Assembly: GCF_030816015.1 (NCBI RefSeq)
Contig: NZ_JAUSXN010000001.1
Span: forward strand, 5,704,001-5,768,000
Reading direction: 5' to 3'
Length of the DNA: 64,000 nucleotides
DNA from: Pedobacter sp. W3I1
GTDB taxonomy: Bacteria > Bacteroidota > Bacteroidia > Sphingobacteriales > Sphingobacteriaceae
This document shows, one piece after another, positions 48,493 to 55,970 of the stretch (positions are counted from its first letter, which is position 1; each line of letters begins with the position of its first letter). Below the pieces are notes generated by a model. It was not told the DNA's origin. It worked only from the letters and a program-made list of their open reading frames with translations, and did no database searches. A program made the translations under genes and the position numbers.

Positions 48493-48963
48493 ATGTCAGC
48501 AACTATGATTACTAAAAGCGAATTACTACAGCATTGGTTAGGCCACAGAAAACTAACCAGAAAAACCATTGAAAAATTTCCTGAAAAAGATTTGTTCGAA
48601 TTTTCGATCGGTGAAATGAGGCCTTTTTCTGCATTAATTAAAGAGCTATTATCGATTAATGTTCCCGGTTTAAAAGAAATGGTTACCAGAGAAACAGCGC
48701 CTTTTAGCCATGATCTTCCGCTGAATACCAAGGAAGAGATCCTAACCAAATGGGATGAGGATACCCCAAAAATCGTGGAGTACTTTAACCAAATCTCTGA
48801 AGATCAGCTTCACGAAACAATTAAATTATTCGGGCAGTACGAGTTTACGATCATTAGCCACCTTTTGTATTTCATTGATAACGAAATACACCACCGCGGT
48901 CAGGGCTTTGTGTATTTAAGGGCCTTAGGTATTGAACCTCCATTTTTTTGGGACCGGTATTAA
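48493..48963 (+). CDS. DinB-family protein
   Basis: 156 residues in a four-helix arrangement: LLQHWLGHRKLTRKTIEKF, ALIKELLSINVPGLKEMV, and the terminal HHRGQGFVYLRALGIEPPFFWDR typical of DinB-like putative metal-dependent enzymes. The His residues in NEIHHRGQ are probable metal ligands. Members act in thiol-dependent detoxification or are of unknown role. It converges with the WYL regulator at 49088, with a long hairpin between. Confidence 0.85.
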   Translation: MSATMITKSELLQHWLGHRKLTRKTIEKFPEKDLFEFSIGEMRPFSALIKELLSINVPGLKEMVTRETAPFSHDLPLNTKEEILTKWDEDTPKIVEYFNQISEDQLHETIKLFGQYEFTIISHLLYFIDNEIHHRGQGFVYLRALGIEPPFFWDRY

Positions 48964-48977
48964 AAAAAGCAAGAGAC

Positions 48978-49097
48978 TGTATCATAAAGGCTATCTCACC
49001 TCAGATGCTGTCATGTTGAGCCTGTCGAAACACCTTATGAGGTATTTAAATAAGTCCTTCGACAGGCTCAGGATGACAATTCTATATTTATGATACA
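48978..49097. repeat. Nested family B hairpin between convergent genes
   Basis: The outer arms TGTATCATAAA (48978-48988) and TTTATGATACA (49087-49097) are perfect complements; within them lies a family B palindrome (49009-49078) with TGTCATGTTGAGCCTGTCG and GACAGGCTCAGGATGACA arms. The right outer arm overlaps the last codons and stop of the WYL gene. It probably serves both genes as terminator. A decayed relative lies at 10866-10965. Confidence 0.75.
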
Positions 49098-50056
49098 ACC
49101 TCTTTGTTCTGTATTCTCTTCAAACCAGATTCCATTATTTCAACCAGCTCATTATTTAAATGGGCTGGTTCTATAATTTCGGCCACATCAACAAATTTAA
49201 CAAACCAGCGGACAAAAGAAATCACAGAAAGGGAACAGTCGAAATACATGACCACAAAATCATCTGAAATTTCTTCTCCTGTAAATCCGAACATCTGTCG
49301 TTCCCAATAGAAATAATGTGCATACTTCCGGTCCACCCTGATTTCGATTTTAATCATATTTTCGGATAGGCCTTTATCGCGGAATTCATTAATTGGCGGG
49401 TGTGTAATGGTAAAGTTTTCCTGGAGTACCAAAACTTTTTTAATCCTGTCTAACCTAAAATTGCGGTAATCTTTTCTTAAATGGCAATAGGCTAAAACAT
49501 ACCAAAGACTGTGTTCGTAGAATATGCCTATTGGTTCTACAGATCTGCCCACCGTATGAACATCACCACTTTTGAGGTAATCGATACGGGTTATTTTTTT
49601 CTTTAAAGTACTATTGAGTAAAACATCGATAATGTTAGGCAGGTAATCATTAGATTTAAAGTCGTTTTTAAGATGTATGGCATCTTCTAGATGCAGGAAA
49701 TCTCTTTTTTGATTCACCTGAAAAGAGCTTTTTATTTTGATAAGTGCTGCCTCAAAATGTTTTTTGACAAATTGGGTTTCGTGTTTCTGCATCACTTTTT
49801 CGGCAACCATTAAGCTGAGAATTTCTTCCTGACTAAACCTCGATGGCTGCAGCCTAAAACCTTCCATAATCGAATAGCCAGATCCTGATTCATTTACGAT
49901 CGGAATGCCGGCAATCTCCAAAGCTTTTAAATCCCTGTAGATCGTTCTTAAACTGATTTCGAACCGCTTTTGTAATTCTATTGTAGTGACTACAGATTTA
50001 GATTGCAATAGAAAAAATATCTGTAGTATCCGGTCAAATCTTTTGGTAATATCCAT
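49088..50056 (-). CDS. WYL-domain transcriptional regulator
   Basis: 322 residues. An N-terminal DeoR-type winged helix (about 5-65, RFDRILQIFFLLQSK, LQKRFEISLRTIYRDLKAL) is followed by a WYL domain (about 140-215, with GRSVEPIGIFYEHSLWYVLAYCHLRKDYR split by strand turns) and a WCX C-terminal extension. Such regulators bind small nucleotides or DNA-damage signals, or simply control neighbours. The neighbouring DinB-like gene, convergent with it, is a possible functional partner. Confidence 0.92.
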   Translation of the reverse strand: MDITKRFDRILQIFFLLQSKSVVTTIELQKRFEISLRTIYRDLKALEIAGIPIVNESGSGYSIMEGFRLQPSRFSQEEILSLMVAEKVMQKHETQFVKKHFEAALIKIKSSFQVNQKRDFLHLEDAIHLKNDFKSNDYLPNIIDVLLNSTLKKKITRIDYLKSGDVHTVGRSVEPIGIFYEHSLWYVLAYCHLRKDYRNFRLDRIKKVLVLQENFTITHPPINEFRDKGLSENMIKIEIRVDRKYAHYFYWERQMFGFTGEEISDDFVVMYFDCSLSVISFVRWFVKFVDVAEIIEPAHLNNELVEIMESGLKRIQNKEVVS

Positions 50057-50362
50057 TTTTAAAAATGTTGGTATTTACTTTAACAGTTAATTTAGCTTGT
50101 TTGCCCTTAGTGGAATGTCATTAAGTTAAGTATACATGTTGTCAGTCTGAGCCTCCCGAAGAGCTTTACCAGTCCAAAAACAAAAAGCGTTTGCCCTTCA
50201 CTTCGGCTTTGCTCAGTGCAGGCTGGCTATCATTGACAGATCCCTATAGAAAGGTCGTCATTTCCGCGAAGGCGGGAATCTTAAAGCGCTTGCATTACGA
50301 TTATCTGCGATGAGCACTTCGTGGTTCCCAATCGAGTTACCAATGACAGATTCTAAAATTGG

Positions 50363-50444
50363 CGTCATCTCGACCGAAGCAAATGGGGAGTGGAGAGATC
50401 TTTGGACTATGTTAAAAGATCTCTCCACTGCGGTCGAGATGACG
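50363..50444. repeat. Family C palindromic repeat
   Basis: CGTCATCTCGACCG at the start and CGGTCGAGATGACG at the end are exact complements; inner arms GGAGAGATC and GATCTCTCC pair as well. Related copies are at 58799-58879 and 60017-60098. Confidence 0.85.
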
Positions 50445-50550
50445 ATTTATCTTACCTGTCACCCAACTCCTTTGTTTTTTGCTAAAAAACTGACTTCTGG
50501 GGAATAATGATCCCTCGCAGCCTATCGATCCACTAAAATCCACTTTATCA

Positions 50551-50896
50551 TTTATATTGATTTTTATCCAATAAATTAACCCTACTATTTGACGTTATTT
50601 TGTAATCATTTAAATATGAGCGGTTTATTCCGACTCGTATTTCCGCCCAACTAGGCCGTAGCACCGTATCCCCGTTCTACTTAAATCCGGCCTAACAAAT
50701 TTTTCGGGCTCCACCGACCCAGCCAACGTACTAACTTCGAAAGAAAAATTTTCAGCCGGTGTTTTTTGTTTCTTTTTGACGCCAAAAAGAAAGAGCCCAT
50801 CGGCGGCGGTGAGCCGAGGAAAGCATGTGCTGTAGGGTAAAAAAATGATCAATTATATACGTCATTAATATTGATTTTATACAATAAATTAAACCC
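50551..50896. repeat. Segment bounded by 32-bp direct repeats
   Basis: TTTATATTGATTTTTATCC... at 50551-50582 and a near-identical sequence at 50865-50896 (sharing ATATTGATTTT and CAATAAATTAA) flank about 280 bp that include a GC-richer piece (50625-50850). The same motif occurs inverted at 57229-57256. It may be a small mobile or recombination-derived element; no gene is supported inside. Confidence 0.5.
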
Positions 50897-50944
50897 CCGG
50901 ATTACAATGTTTTTGTATTCTCCTAAACTTAATCACATTATCCC

Positions 50945-51535
50945 TTAGCGGAGAAATTGCTTTGGCAATATGTTTTCCGATGAAGATTTTACGAGTTCAA
51001 GAATTCTGTTTTGCCGGGTTTCGCTTTTTTTGGCCAGCATAATCCATTGTAGGATGGCTTTCTTAACCGATTTACTTAGGCCAAGAAAAAAAATCTTTGC
51101 CTCTTTTCTGTTTTTAAATTCTAAGGCTAAATCTTTAGGTATTTTAAGTGTTTCTACTGCATCTAAGGCTGTCCATGATCCATTTTGCTTAGCCCTTTTA
51201 ATGGCTTCTAACCCTGCTTTTTCAATAAGTTCTTGTGCCAACAGGCGCTTTACCTTTTCTTTATTAATTTTCGACCAAACGCTATTGGCTTTCCGTTTAC
51301 AGAAAAACTGCATAAACTTTTCCCCATCTATGGGCTTTTTTATACTGTCTATCCAGCCGAAACAGAGGGCCTCATCTACAGCTTCGCTCCAGGTAATGCT
51401 GGGCAAACCAGAACCTTTCTTGCCATAAACAAGCCAAACCGACAATTTAAGATCATGATAGGCTGCTAACCAATTCCGCCATTCTTTGATGCTGCCTGGG
51501 CAAAAAGTCTCTATATCTTTTACTTTGTTTTCCAC
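50945..51535 (-). CDS. YdeI/OmpD-associated family protein
   Basis: 196 residues. The N-terminal part (WRNWLAAYHDLKLSVWLVYGKKGSG, then ITWSEAVDEALCFGWIDSI) and the C-terminal Lys-rich helices (KKAILQWIMLAKKSETRQNRI) match the YdeI-like family of unknown biochemical role, linked in other bacteria to stress and peptide resistance. It is a cytoplasmic single gene beside a repeat island. Confidence 0.85.
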   Translation of the reverse strand: MENKVKDIETFCPGSIKEWRNWLAAYHDLKLSVWLVYGKKGSGLPSITWSEAVDEALCFGWIDSIKKPIDGEKFMQFFCKRKANSVWSKINKEKVKRLLAQELIEKAGLEAIKRAKQNGSWTALDAVETLKIPKDLALEFKNRKEAKIFFLGLSKSVKKAILQWIMLAKKSETRQNRILELVKSSSENILPKQFLR

Positions 51536-51687
51536 TATTTCGCAATCAATAAAATAATTTTCATGAACAGATTATCCATAAATCAATTTTTAACCATGAA
51601 GCAAATTTAGTAGGCTTAGTGACAACCCTATGGCAGTGGTGATTTATTTTTTATAAAACTAACGGCGATAATTGGTTGCCAGATTAT

Positions 51688-52206
51688 TTAAACTTGTTTA
51701 TTATTCTTCACTACAGCTACGGTAACCATCAATTGCCCTACATGGCGCATGGTGTGCTCTGCGGCATGGAAGAGTAAGCCAATAACTGTTGAAGGAAGTC
51801 CTCCACGTCCTACGCCCCTATAATCGGGCAATGTTGACTCATCTGTATTTTTGATTTGCATTAATGCAAGATCTACCTGCTTGTTGAATCGGTTAACAAG
51901 ATCTGCCACGGTATAGCCCTCTGCGGAATCTTTACCCTCTTCTGCCAACTGGGAAAACTGAAATTCAGAAAGACCTTCTGCCCTGGCATAAGTAAATACC
52001 CGATCGAGCACCCCACTTAAATGCTGAAGATGAAAACCTGTAGATGCCATCCCGGCAGGGCGTAGCCAAAGCAGTTCGACTGGAAATCCACCCATATACT
52101 CATTAATCTCTTCTCTTGCCTGTAATAATGCATGTGCTACAGGTTGTAACATCGGAATAATTTCGGGCAGTGACCCTCTTTGCCAAACTTCTAATTGCTG
52201 CGACAT
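51688..52206 (-). CDS. DinB-superfamily protein
   Basis: 172 residues. A helical bundle with HLQHLSGVLDRVFTYARAEG (first metal His), DLVNRFNKQVDLALMQI, and AEHTMRHVGQLMVTVA (two further His), the triad spacing of DinB_2-like metal-dependent proteins. It may use a thiol cofactor, but this is family knowledge only. It is read towards the YdeI-like gene and is separate from the DinB-like gene at 48493, with which it has little visible similarity. Confidence 0.85.
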   Translation of the reverse strand: MSQQLEVWQRGSLPEIIPMLQPVAHALLQAREEINEYMGGFPVELLWLRPAGMASTGFHLQHLSGVLDRVFTYARAEGLSEFQFSQLAEEGKDSAEGYTVADLVNRFNKQVDLALMQIKNTDESTLPDYRGVGRGGLPSTVIGLLFHAAEHTMRHVGQLMVTVAVVKNNKQV

Positions 52207-52276
52207 TAATATTTTTTAAAAACTTTAAATCCGATTTAAAGAAACCATAACCCTCATTTTGGTAATGATTGATGTA

Positions 52277-52438
52277 TTAAATATATGCGATCGTTATAAT
52301 CACAATCCAGATCATGCTAAAAACCCCGCCAAAATAAACCATAGGCATATGTTGTTTCAGGTTTTTCTTAACTAAGGCAGCGTAAATGATCCAACCAAAA
52401 AAGGCAATAAAACATAAGGGAACCGCGAATAATAACAT
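52277..52438 (-). CDS. Very small two-helix membrane protein
   Basis: 53 residues from ATG 52438: MLLFAVPLCFIAFFGWIIYA forms a first membrane helix, a basic turn LVKKNLKQHMPM follows, then a second helix VYFGGVFSMIWIVIITIAYI. Similar two-helix mini-proteins are common in Bacteroidota. The basic cytoplasmic turn and clean length support a real gene. It sits between the DinB-like gene and the repeat-protein locus. Confidence 0.6.
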   Translation of the reverse strand: MLLFAVPLCFIAFFGWIIYAALVKKNLKQHMPMVYFGGVFSMIWIVIITIAYI

Positions 52439-52524
52439 AAGATTAAAATTGGTAATCTAATATAAACAAATTTGATTAACCACTTCCTAATTGCGGCTAA
52501 TTAGAGGCCTATAAATTAGGCAAT

Positions 52525-54261
52525 TTACAGTGAAACGATAACCCCAAAGTTCCAGCCTAGCCAACCTTGTGTGCCGTTTCTAAAGCTATGATGCCAGGCA
52601 GGCGCCACTTCCTTTTTATAATTTTCACCAGGAATAGCTTCTCCCTTCACATAATACGAATAGGCCGGTCCGGCAAAAAAGGCAAGTCTCGACAAAGCAT
52701 TAAACTGCAGGTTTGCCTGTAACCTATAGAGGTTGTTTGCTTCTTCAAAATTGCCGGGATATATGGATTGGATCGTTCCTTCGACGGAGATAGCAAAATG
52801 TTTGTTTAATATAAAATCATGGCCGAGACCTAATCCAAAAGTAAATGCCCGGGCAGTATCTGAAAAATTTTTACCTGCAATTAATAAGGTATATAATTTG
52901 GCATTTCCGGTTTTAAAAGCGATGTTGGTATTGATTACTTCATTGCTATATACTGTTATTTTGCGGTAGCCATTATTGGATAGATTGATTAACCCAATAC
53001 TAATTCCCGATGATGAATCGGCCAGATTTACCACACCAAGTTGAAAACCGTTCATGTTTTGAGCATGGTTAACTAATCCGGCAAGCTGCATACCCCTTAA
53101 ACGGCCTGAGGTTTTATTCAATACACCTGCCAGCTGAACCCCTGTGGTATTTTTGTTCACATTAATCAGTCCAGCTACCTGCACTCCTTTAACATCTTTG
53201 CCTGCAAGATTGCCCACCCCGGCCAATTGCAGTCCCCTTACCTTACTTTCTACCCTATTTAACAAACCGGCCACCTGTACACCATCTACATTCATATTTA
53301 CATCGTTGTACACACCTGACAATTGAATACCTTTTACCGATCCACCCACTACATTGAACAGACCCGCCACCTGAATCTTTTTAATATCACCTTTGGTTAA
53401 ATTAAACACACCCGCTATTTCAAAACCATTTGTTCCGGCGGTATAACCACCAAGGATATTTAACGATGCTTTATTCACTACACTAGAACTCATGCTGCCG
53501 TGAGAGCTTAACCCAGGGGTAAACGATGCCTGAAAAGGTGTCTCTGCCAAAAAATCAGGAATATTCAGATTCTGGATGCGTTGCTTTGAGGAGAGCAAAA
53601 AACGCCATATGCCCCGCCCTCCAAAAGTGTTGGTAAAAAATGCGCCTTTCTCTTTGTCTGGATCTTCGTATTTCTCAGGCTTTATATTGATATCAGCCAG
53701 GAAAACCAGGGTCGTATCGCGATAGGTTTCTTTACTTGCCGTTAAAATTACGCCACTGTGCTCGCCTCTAAAACGCAATGTAAAATAGCCATTGTCATCT
53801 GTAAGTGCAGCCTGGAGCAGTTTTTTTTCATAAACACTGGCCTGTTTAACTTTATTCCCCGTTCGGGTATCAACCACATAACCGCTTATTGCATATTCAT
53901 TGTCGCCGTTAGCAATGTGCTCTGCTTCTATTGTTAAATGATTTACGGCATAGCGTAGAATAATGTATTCGGCATTTTCTTTATAATCTACCTTACCATC
54001 AAACAGCTGATCTAAAACTTCACGTACCGGAACATTTTTCACATTCAGGTTAACCAGACTGTCCTGTTTGAATAACACACCATTATAAGAAAAATAGAAA
54101 CCGCCGGCTTTGCTTAGCATCTGCAAAACATGGTTAACCTGTTCTTGCTTAACATTTAAACTTACCCCTTTTGATAAATTTCTTCGATAATCAACTGTGG
54201 TGACCTGTGCGATACAGTAGCCCGAAATAAAGAGCAATAAAATAATCAGTTTTGTCTTCAT
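52525..54261 (-). CDS. STN-CarboxypepD-surface-repeat protein, putative signalling partner of FecR
   Basis: 578 residues, signal peptide 1-18 (ending CIAQ). About 30-103 is an STN domain (VSLNVKQEQVNHVLQMLSK, VPVREVLDQLF, YIILR); about 122-190 a CarboxypepD-reg domain (ISGYVVDTRTGNKVKQASVY). From about 265 to 430 lie some nine 15-16-residue repeats of the form G-x-Q-x-A-G-x-x-N (GVQVAGLLN, GLQLAGVGN, GVQLAGVLN), like the LA_2272-type surface repeat. The last 150 residues look like beta-barrel strands (AFTFGLGLGHDFIL, AFFAGPAYSYYV). There is no plug or TonB-dependent barrel. It overlaps the fecR-like gene by TAATG. The STN domain should contact that anti-sigma, making this a transducer of a new type. 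Confidence 0.85.
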   Translation of the reverse strand: MKTKLIILLLFISGYCIAQVTTVDYRRNLSKGVSLNVKQEQVNHVLQMLSKAGGFYFSYNGVLFKQDSLVNLNVKNVPVREVLDQLFDGKVDYKENAEYIILRYAVNHLTIEAEHIANGDNEYAISGYVVDTRTGNKVKQASVYEKKLLQAALTDDNGYFTLRFRGEHSGVILTASKETYRDTTLVFLADINIKPEKYEDPDKEKGAFFTNTFGGRGIWRFLLSSKQRIQNLNIPDFLAETPFQASFTPGLSSHGSMSSSVVNKASLNILGGYTAGTNGFEIAGVFNLTKGDIKKIQVAGLFNVVGGSVKGIQLSGVYNDVNMNVDGVQVAGLLNRVESKVRGLQLAGVGNLAGKDVKGVQVAGLINVNKNTTGVQLAGVLNKTSGRLRGMQLAGLVNHAQNMNGFQLGVVNLADSSSGISIGLINLSNNGYRKITVYSNEVINTNIAFKTGNAKLYTLLIAGKNFSDTARAFTFGLGLGHDFILNKHFAISVEGTIQSIYPGNFEEANNLYRLQANLQFNALSRLAFFAGPAYSYYVKGEAIPGENYKKEVAPAWHHSFRNGTQGWLGWNFGVIVSL

Positions 54262-55217
54262 TATTTTTTATCAGACAACAAAATGGTGTTGCCGTTACGG
54301 GATAATTGTAAATTTAAGGTTTGGCAGATAATTTCAAGATTCTGGTTAATCGATCCCATTTTTAAAGTGGTATTGATGGTTAAGCCTTTAATCTTTTCAT
54401 CCAAAGTGATGTTGCTTCCATAAGCTTCATTAAGGGTAATCACCAGTTTGGATAAAGCAATGTTATTCGCCTGAAACAGATTGCTGCGATAATAGTTGTA
54501 AAGCTGATCGGTGCTTTGTTCTTTTACCAGTTTACGGGTATTGCCATCAATATGTAGCTTTTCGCCCTTATAAAGCTTAATCTCATCATTGGCCTGGCGA
54601 ACCTTCACAATTCCGGTTTCTACGTTAATTTCGGTATCCTTTTTTATGTGCTTAATATTGAACGAGGTACCCACTACTTCTACACTAATCTTTTCAATAT
54701 CGATTACAAAAGGATGGATTTTATCTTTGGCTACATCAAAAAACACATCACCTTGTTCCAATTTCAGTTTTCTGTTGGTTTTAAAGTTTGCTGCATAGCT
54801 TATTTTAGTATGCTTGTTTAAGGTAAGTGCCGATCCATCAGGTAAGGTTTCGGTACGTACCTCGTAAGTAGCGGTGAGTTCAGTATATTTTCCAGGGCCG
54901 TATAAACTGTATGCAATCCATCCGCCTACGGCAATAAACAATACCGCAGCTATCCTTAGCCAAACTTTACCAGCATTTAACGGCTTGACGTTGTCACTCT
55001 GCAATTTTTCAGCTCTTCTCACCTTAAAACTTGTCCATGCCTGTTCTTCATCCCTTTTGTTTTCGTTTTTCAGGGTATTGCTTACCTGCCAGATGGTTTC
55101 TAGCTGCGAGAAATGTTTTTTATTGGCTTCGGTAACCTTTAGCCACTTTTCGACCTTTTCGTTTTCTTCTTCAGTACTTTCTTTTAGAAGAACCTTTATC
55201 AATAATTCATCAGTCAT
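54261..55217 (-). CDS. FecR-like anti-sigma factor
   Basis: 318 residues from ATG 55217; the in-frame upstream codons overlap the sigma gene and are not needed. An N-terminal cytoplasmic segment (MTDELLIKVLLKEST, KHFSQLETIWQVS), one membrane helix (about 90-108, IAAVLFIAVGGWIAYSLYG), a periplasmic FecR domain (LPDGSALTLNKHTKISYAANF, GDVFFDVAKDK) and a DUF4974-like end (LVITLNEAYGSNITLDEKI). It follows the sigma gene by 10 bp and overlaps the STN-repeat gene by one base, so the three are translationally linked. Confidence 0.92.
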   Translation of the reverse strand: MTDELLIKVLLKESTEEENEKVEKWLKVTEANKKHFSQLETIWQVSNTLKNENKRDEEQAWTSFKVRRAEKLQSDNVKPLNAGKVWLRIAAVLFIAVGGWIAYSLYGPGKYTELTATYEVRTETLPDGSALTLNKHTKISYAANFKTNRKLKLEQGDVFFDVAKDKIHPFVIDIEKISVEVVGTSFNIKHIKKDTEINVETGIVKVRQANDEIKLYKGEKLHIDGNTRKLVKEQSTDQLYNYYRSNLFQANNIALSKLVITLNEAYGSNITLDEKIKGLTINTTLKMGSINQNLEIICQTLNLQLSRNGNTILLSDKK

Positions 55218-55227
55218 GCGCTTTCTT

Positions 55228-55812
55228 CTAATTAAAAAAATCATTATAATACCATAACCCAAGTAAAATAAACACGAGGAAATCAGCCAGTTTTAGTCTT
55301 AAAATCCGTAAAGCCTTCCCCATTTGATTTTCTACCGTTTTGATTGACAAACCTAAATGATCGGCAATTTCGCGGTATTTCAATTCTTCGAACCTGCTCA
55401 TTTGAAAAATGGTGCGGCATTGCTCGGGTAAATGATTCAGGGCTTCTCTTAAATGCTGCTGAAGCTCTGTAAATTCTACTTTTGCAGCGGCAGGTTCATG
55501 TTCTGTGTTCATGGTGTGTACCGTAAATTCCTGGTATTTACTCTTGGTTTTTTCCTGTTTAATATAATTTAAGCTATCGTTGTAAACACATTTGTAGAGA
55601 TATGCTTTTATAGATTGTATTTTAAGGCTTTCCCTTTTTTCCCAAAACTTTAAGAACATTCCCTGTACAATTTCTTCAGCAACATCTTCATCTTTTAAAA
55701 TTACCTGAGCATAAGCGTGCAGCGCATGATAATGCGTTTTGAACAAATGTTCAAATGCGGTATCATCATGATAGTGATGGTTAATTTCGGAAGCTACAGC
55801 TGTTAATTCCAC
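55228..55812 (-). CDS. ECF RNA polymerase sigma factor
   Basis: 194 residues from GTG 55812; the longer open frame to 55950 runs through an inverted-repeat element and across the promoter, so it is rejected. Region 2 (FEHLFKTHYHALHAYAQVIL, EIVQGMFLKFWEKRESL) and region 4 (LPEQCRTIFQMSRFEELKYREIADHLGLSIKTVENQM) are clear; a hydrophobic C-terminal tail (FLVFILLGLWYY) may bring it to the membrane. Cognate of the FecR-like protein downstream. Confidence 0.9.
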   Translation of the reverse strand: MELTAVASEINHHYHDDTAFEHLFKTHYHALHAYAQVILKDEDVAEEIVQGMFLKFWEKRESLKIQSIKAYLYKCVYNDSLNYIKQEKTKSKYQEFTVHTMNTEHEPAAAKVEFTELQQHLREALNHLPEQCRTIFQMSRFEELKYREIADHLGLSIKTVENQMGKALRILRLKLADFLVFILLGLWYYNDFFN

Positions 55813-55827
55813 GGGTTTAATTGTAAT

Positions 55828-55835
55828 CAAATATA
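55828..55835 (-). promoter_or_regulatory. -7 box of the ECF sigma operon
   Basis: TATATTTG on the minus strand is an exact TAnnTTTG match 15 bp upstream of the GTG start, which predicts a very short leader and supports that start. No -33 TTG is seen at the right distance. Confidence 0.4.
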
Positions 55836-55845
55836 TAGGTTTATT

Positions 55846-55966
55846 AATGATTGAATTTTGAACGAGAGAGAACAATAATTGAATGAGAGAAGGAGAGAAT
55901 GACTGAAGGATTGAATGATGGAATGTTAGAGAGTACACAAATTCAATCATTCAAAATTCAATCATT
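55846..55966. repeat. Long inverted repeat downstream of the first repeat-protein gene
   Basis: AATGATTGAATTTTGAA (55846-55862) is perfectly complementary to 55950-55966. The 87-bp interior is purine-rich (GAATGAGAGAAGGAGAG) and contains further GATTGAATGA/TCAATCATT pairs. It lies between the 364-residue repeat-protein stop and the sigma gene promoter, so it may terminate the first transcript and insulate the second. Confidence 0.7.
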
Positions 55967-55970
55967 CATC

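Larger units (their letters stand above)
50057..50944. other. Repeat-rich intergenic island
   Basis: 888 bp with no supported gene. It holds a diverged family B stretch (50135-50245), a short partial family A-like piece (50251-50285), a full family C palindrome (50363-50444) and a 346-bp segment bounded by direct repeats (50551-50896). Near its ends the short repeat TTAACTTAATnACATT occurs in opposite orientations (50115-50130 minus, 50924-50940 plus), as if the island were framed by it. Confidence 0.6.

Noticed and set aside
50310..50852. Short open frames in the repeat island (50310-50507 plus, 50625-50852 minus)
   Set aside because: The first runs through a family C palindrome; the second lies in the direct-repeat-bounded segment. 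Composition and lack of any domain argue against genes.
53144..53326. Long antisense open frames opposite the surface-repeat genes (also near 56695-57075)
   Set aside because: They are a by-product of the regular codon pattern of the repeats on the other strand; the sense proteins have signals and domains.
52930..53480. Tandem repetition at DNA level suggesting a CRISPR or VNTR
   Set aside because: Units are degenerate in DNA and match only as protein repeats; there are no identical repeats with unique spacers.
55813..55950. N-terminal extension of the second ECF sigma factor
   Set aside because: It would translate the inverted repeat and cross the TATATTTG box; the GTG at 55812 gives the usual ECF length.
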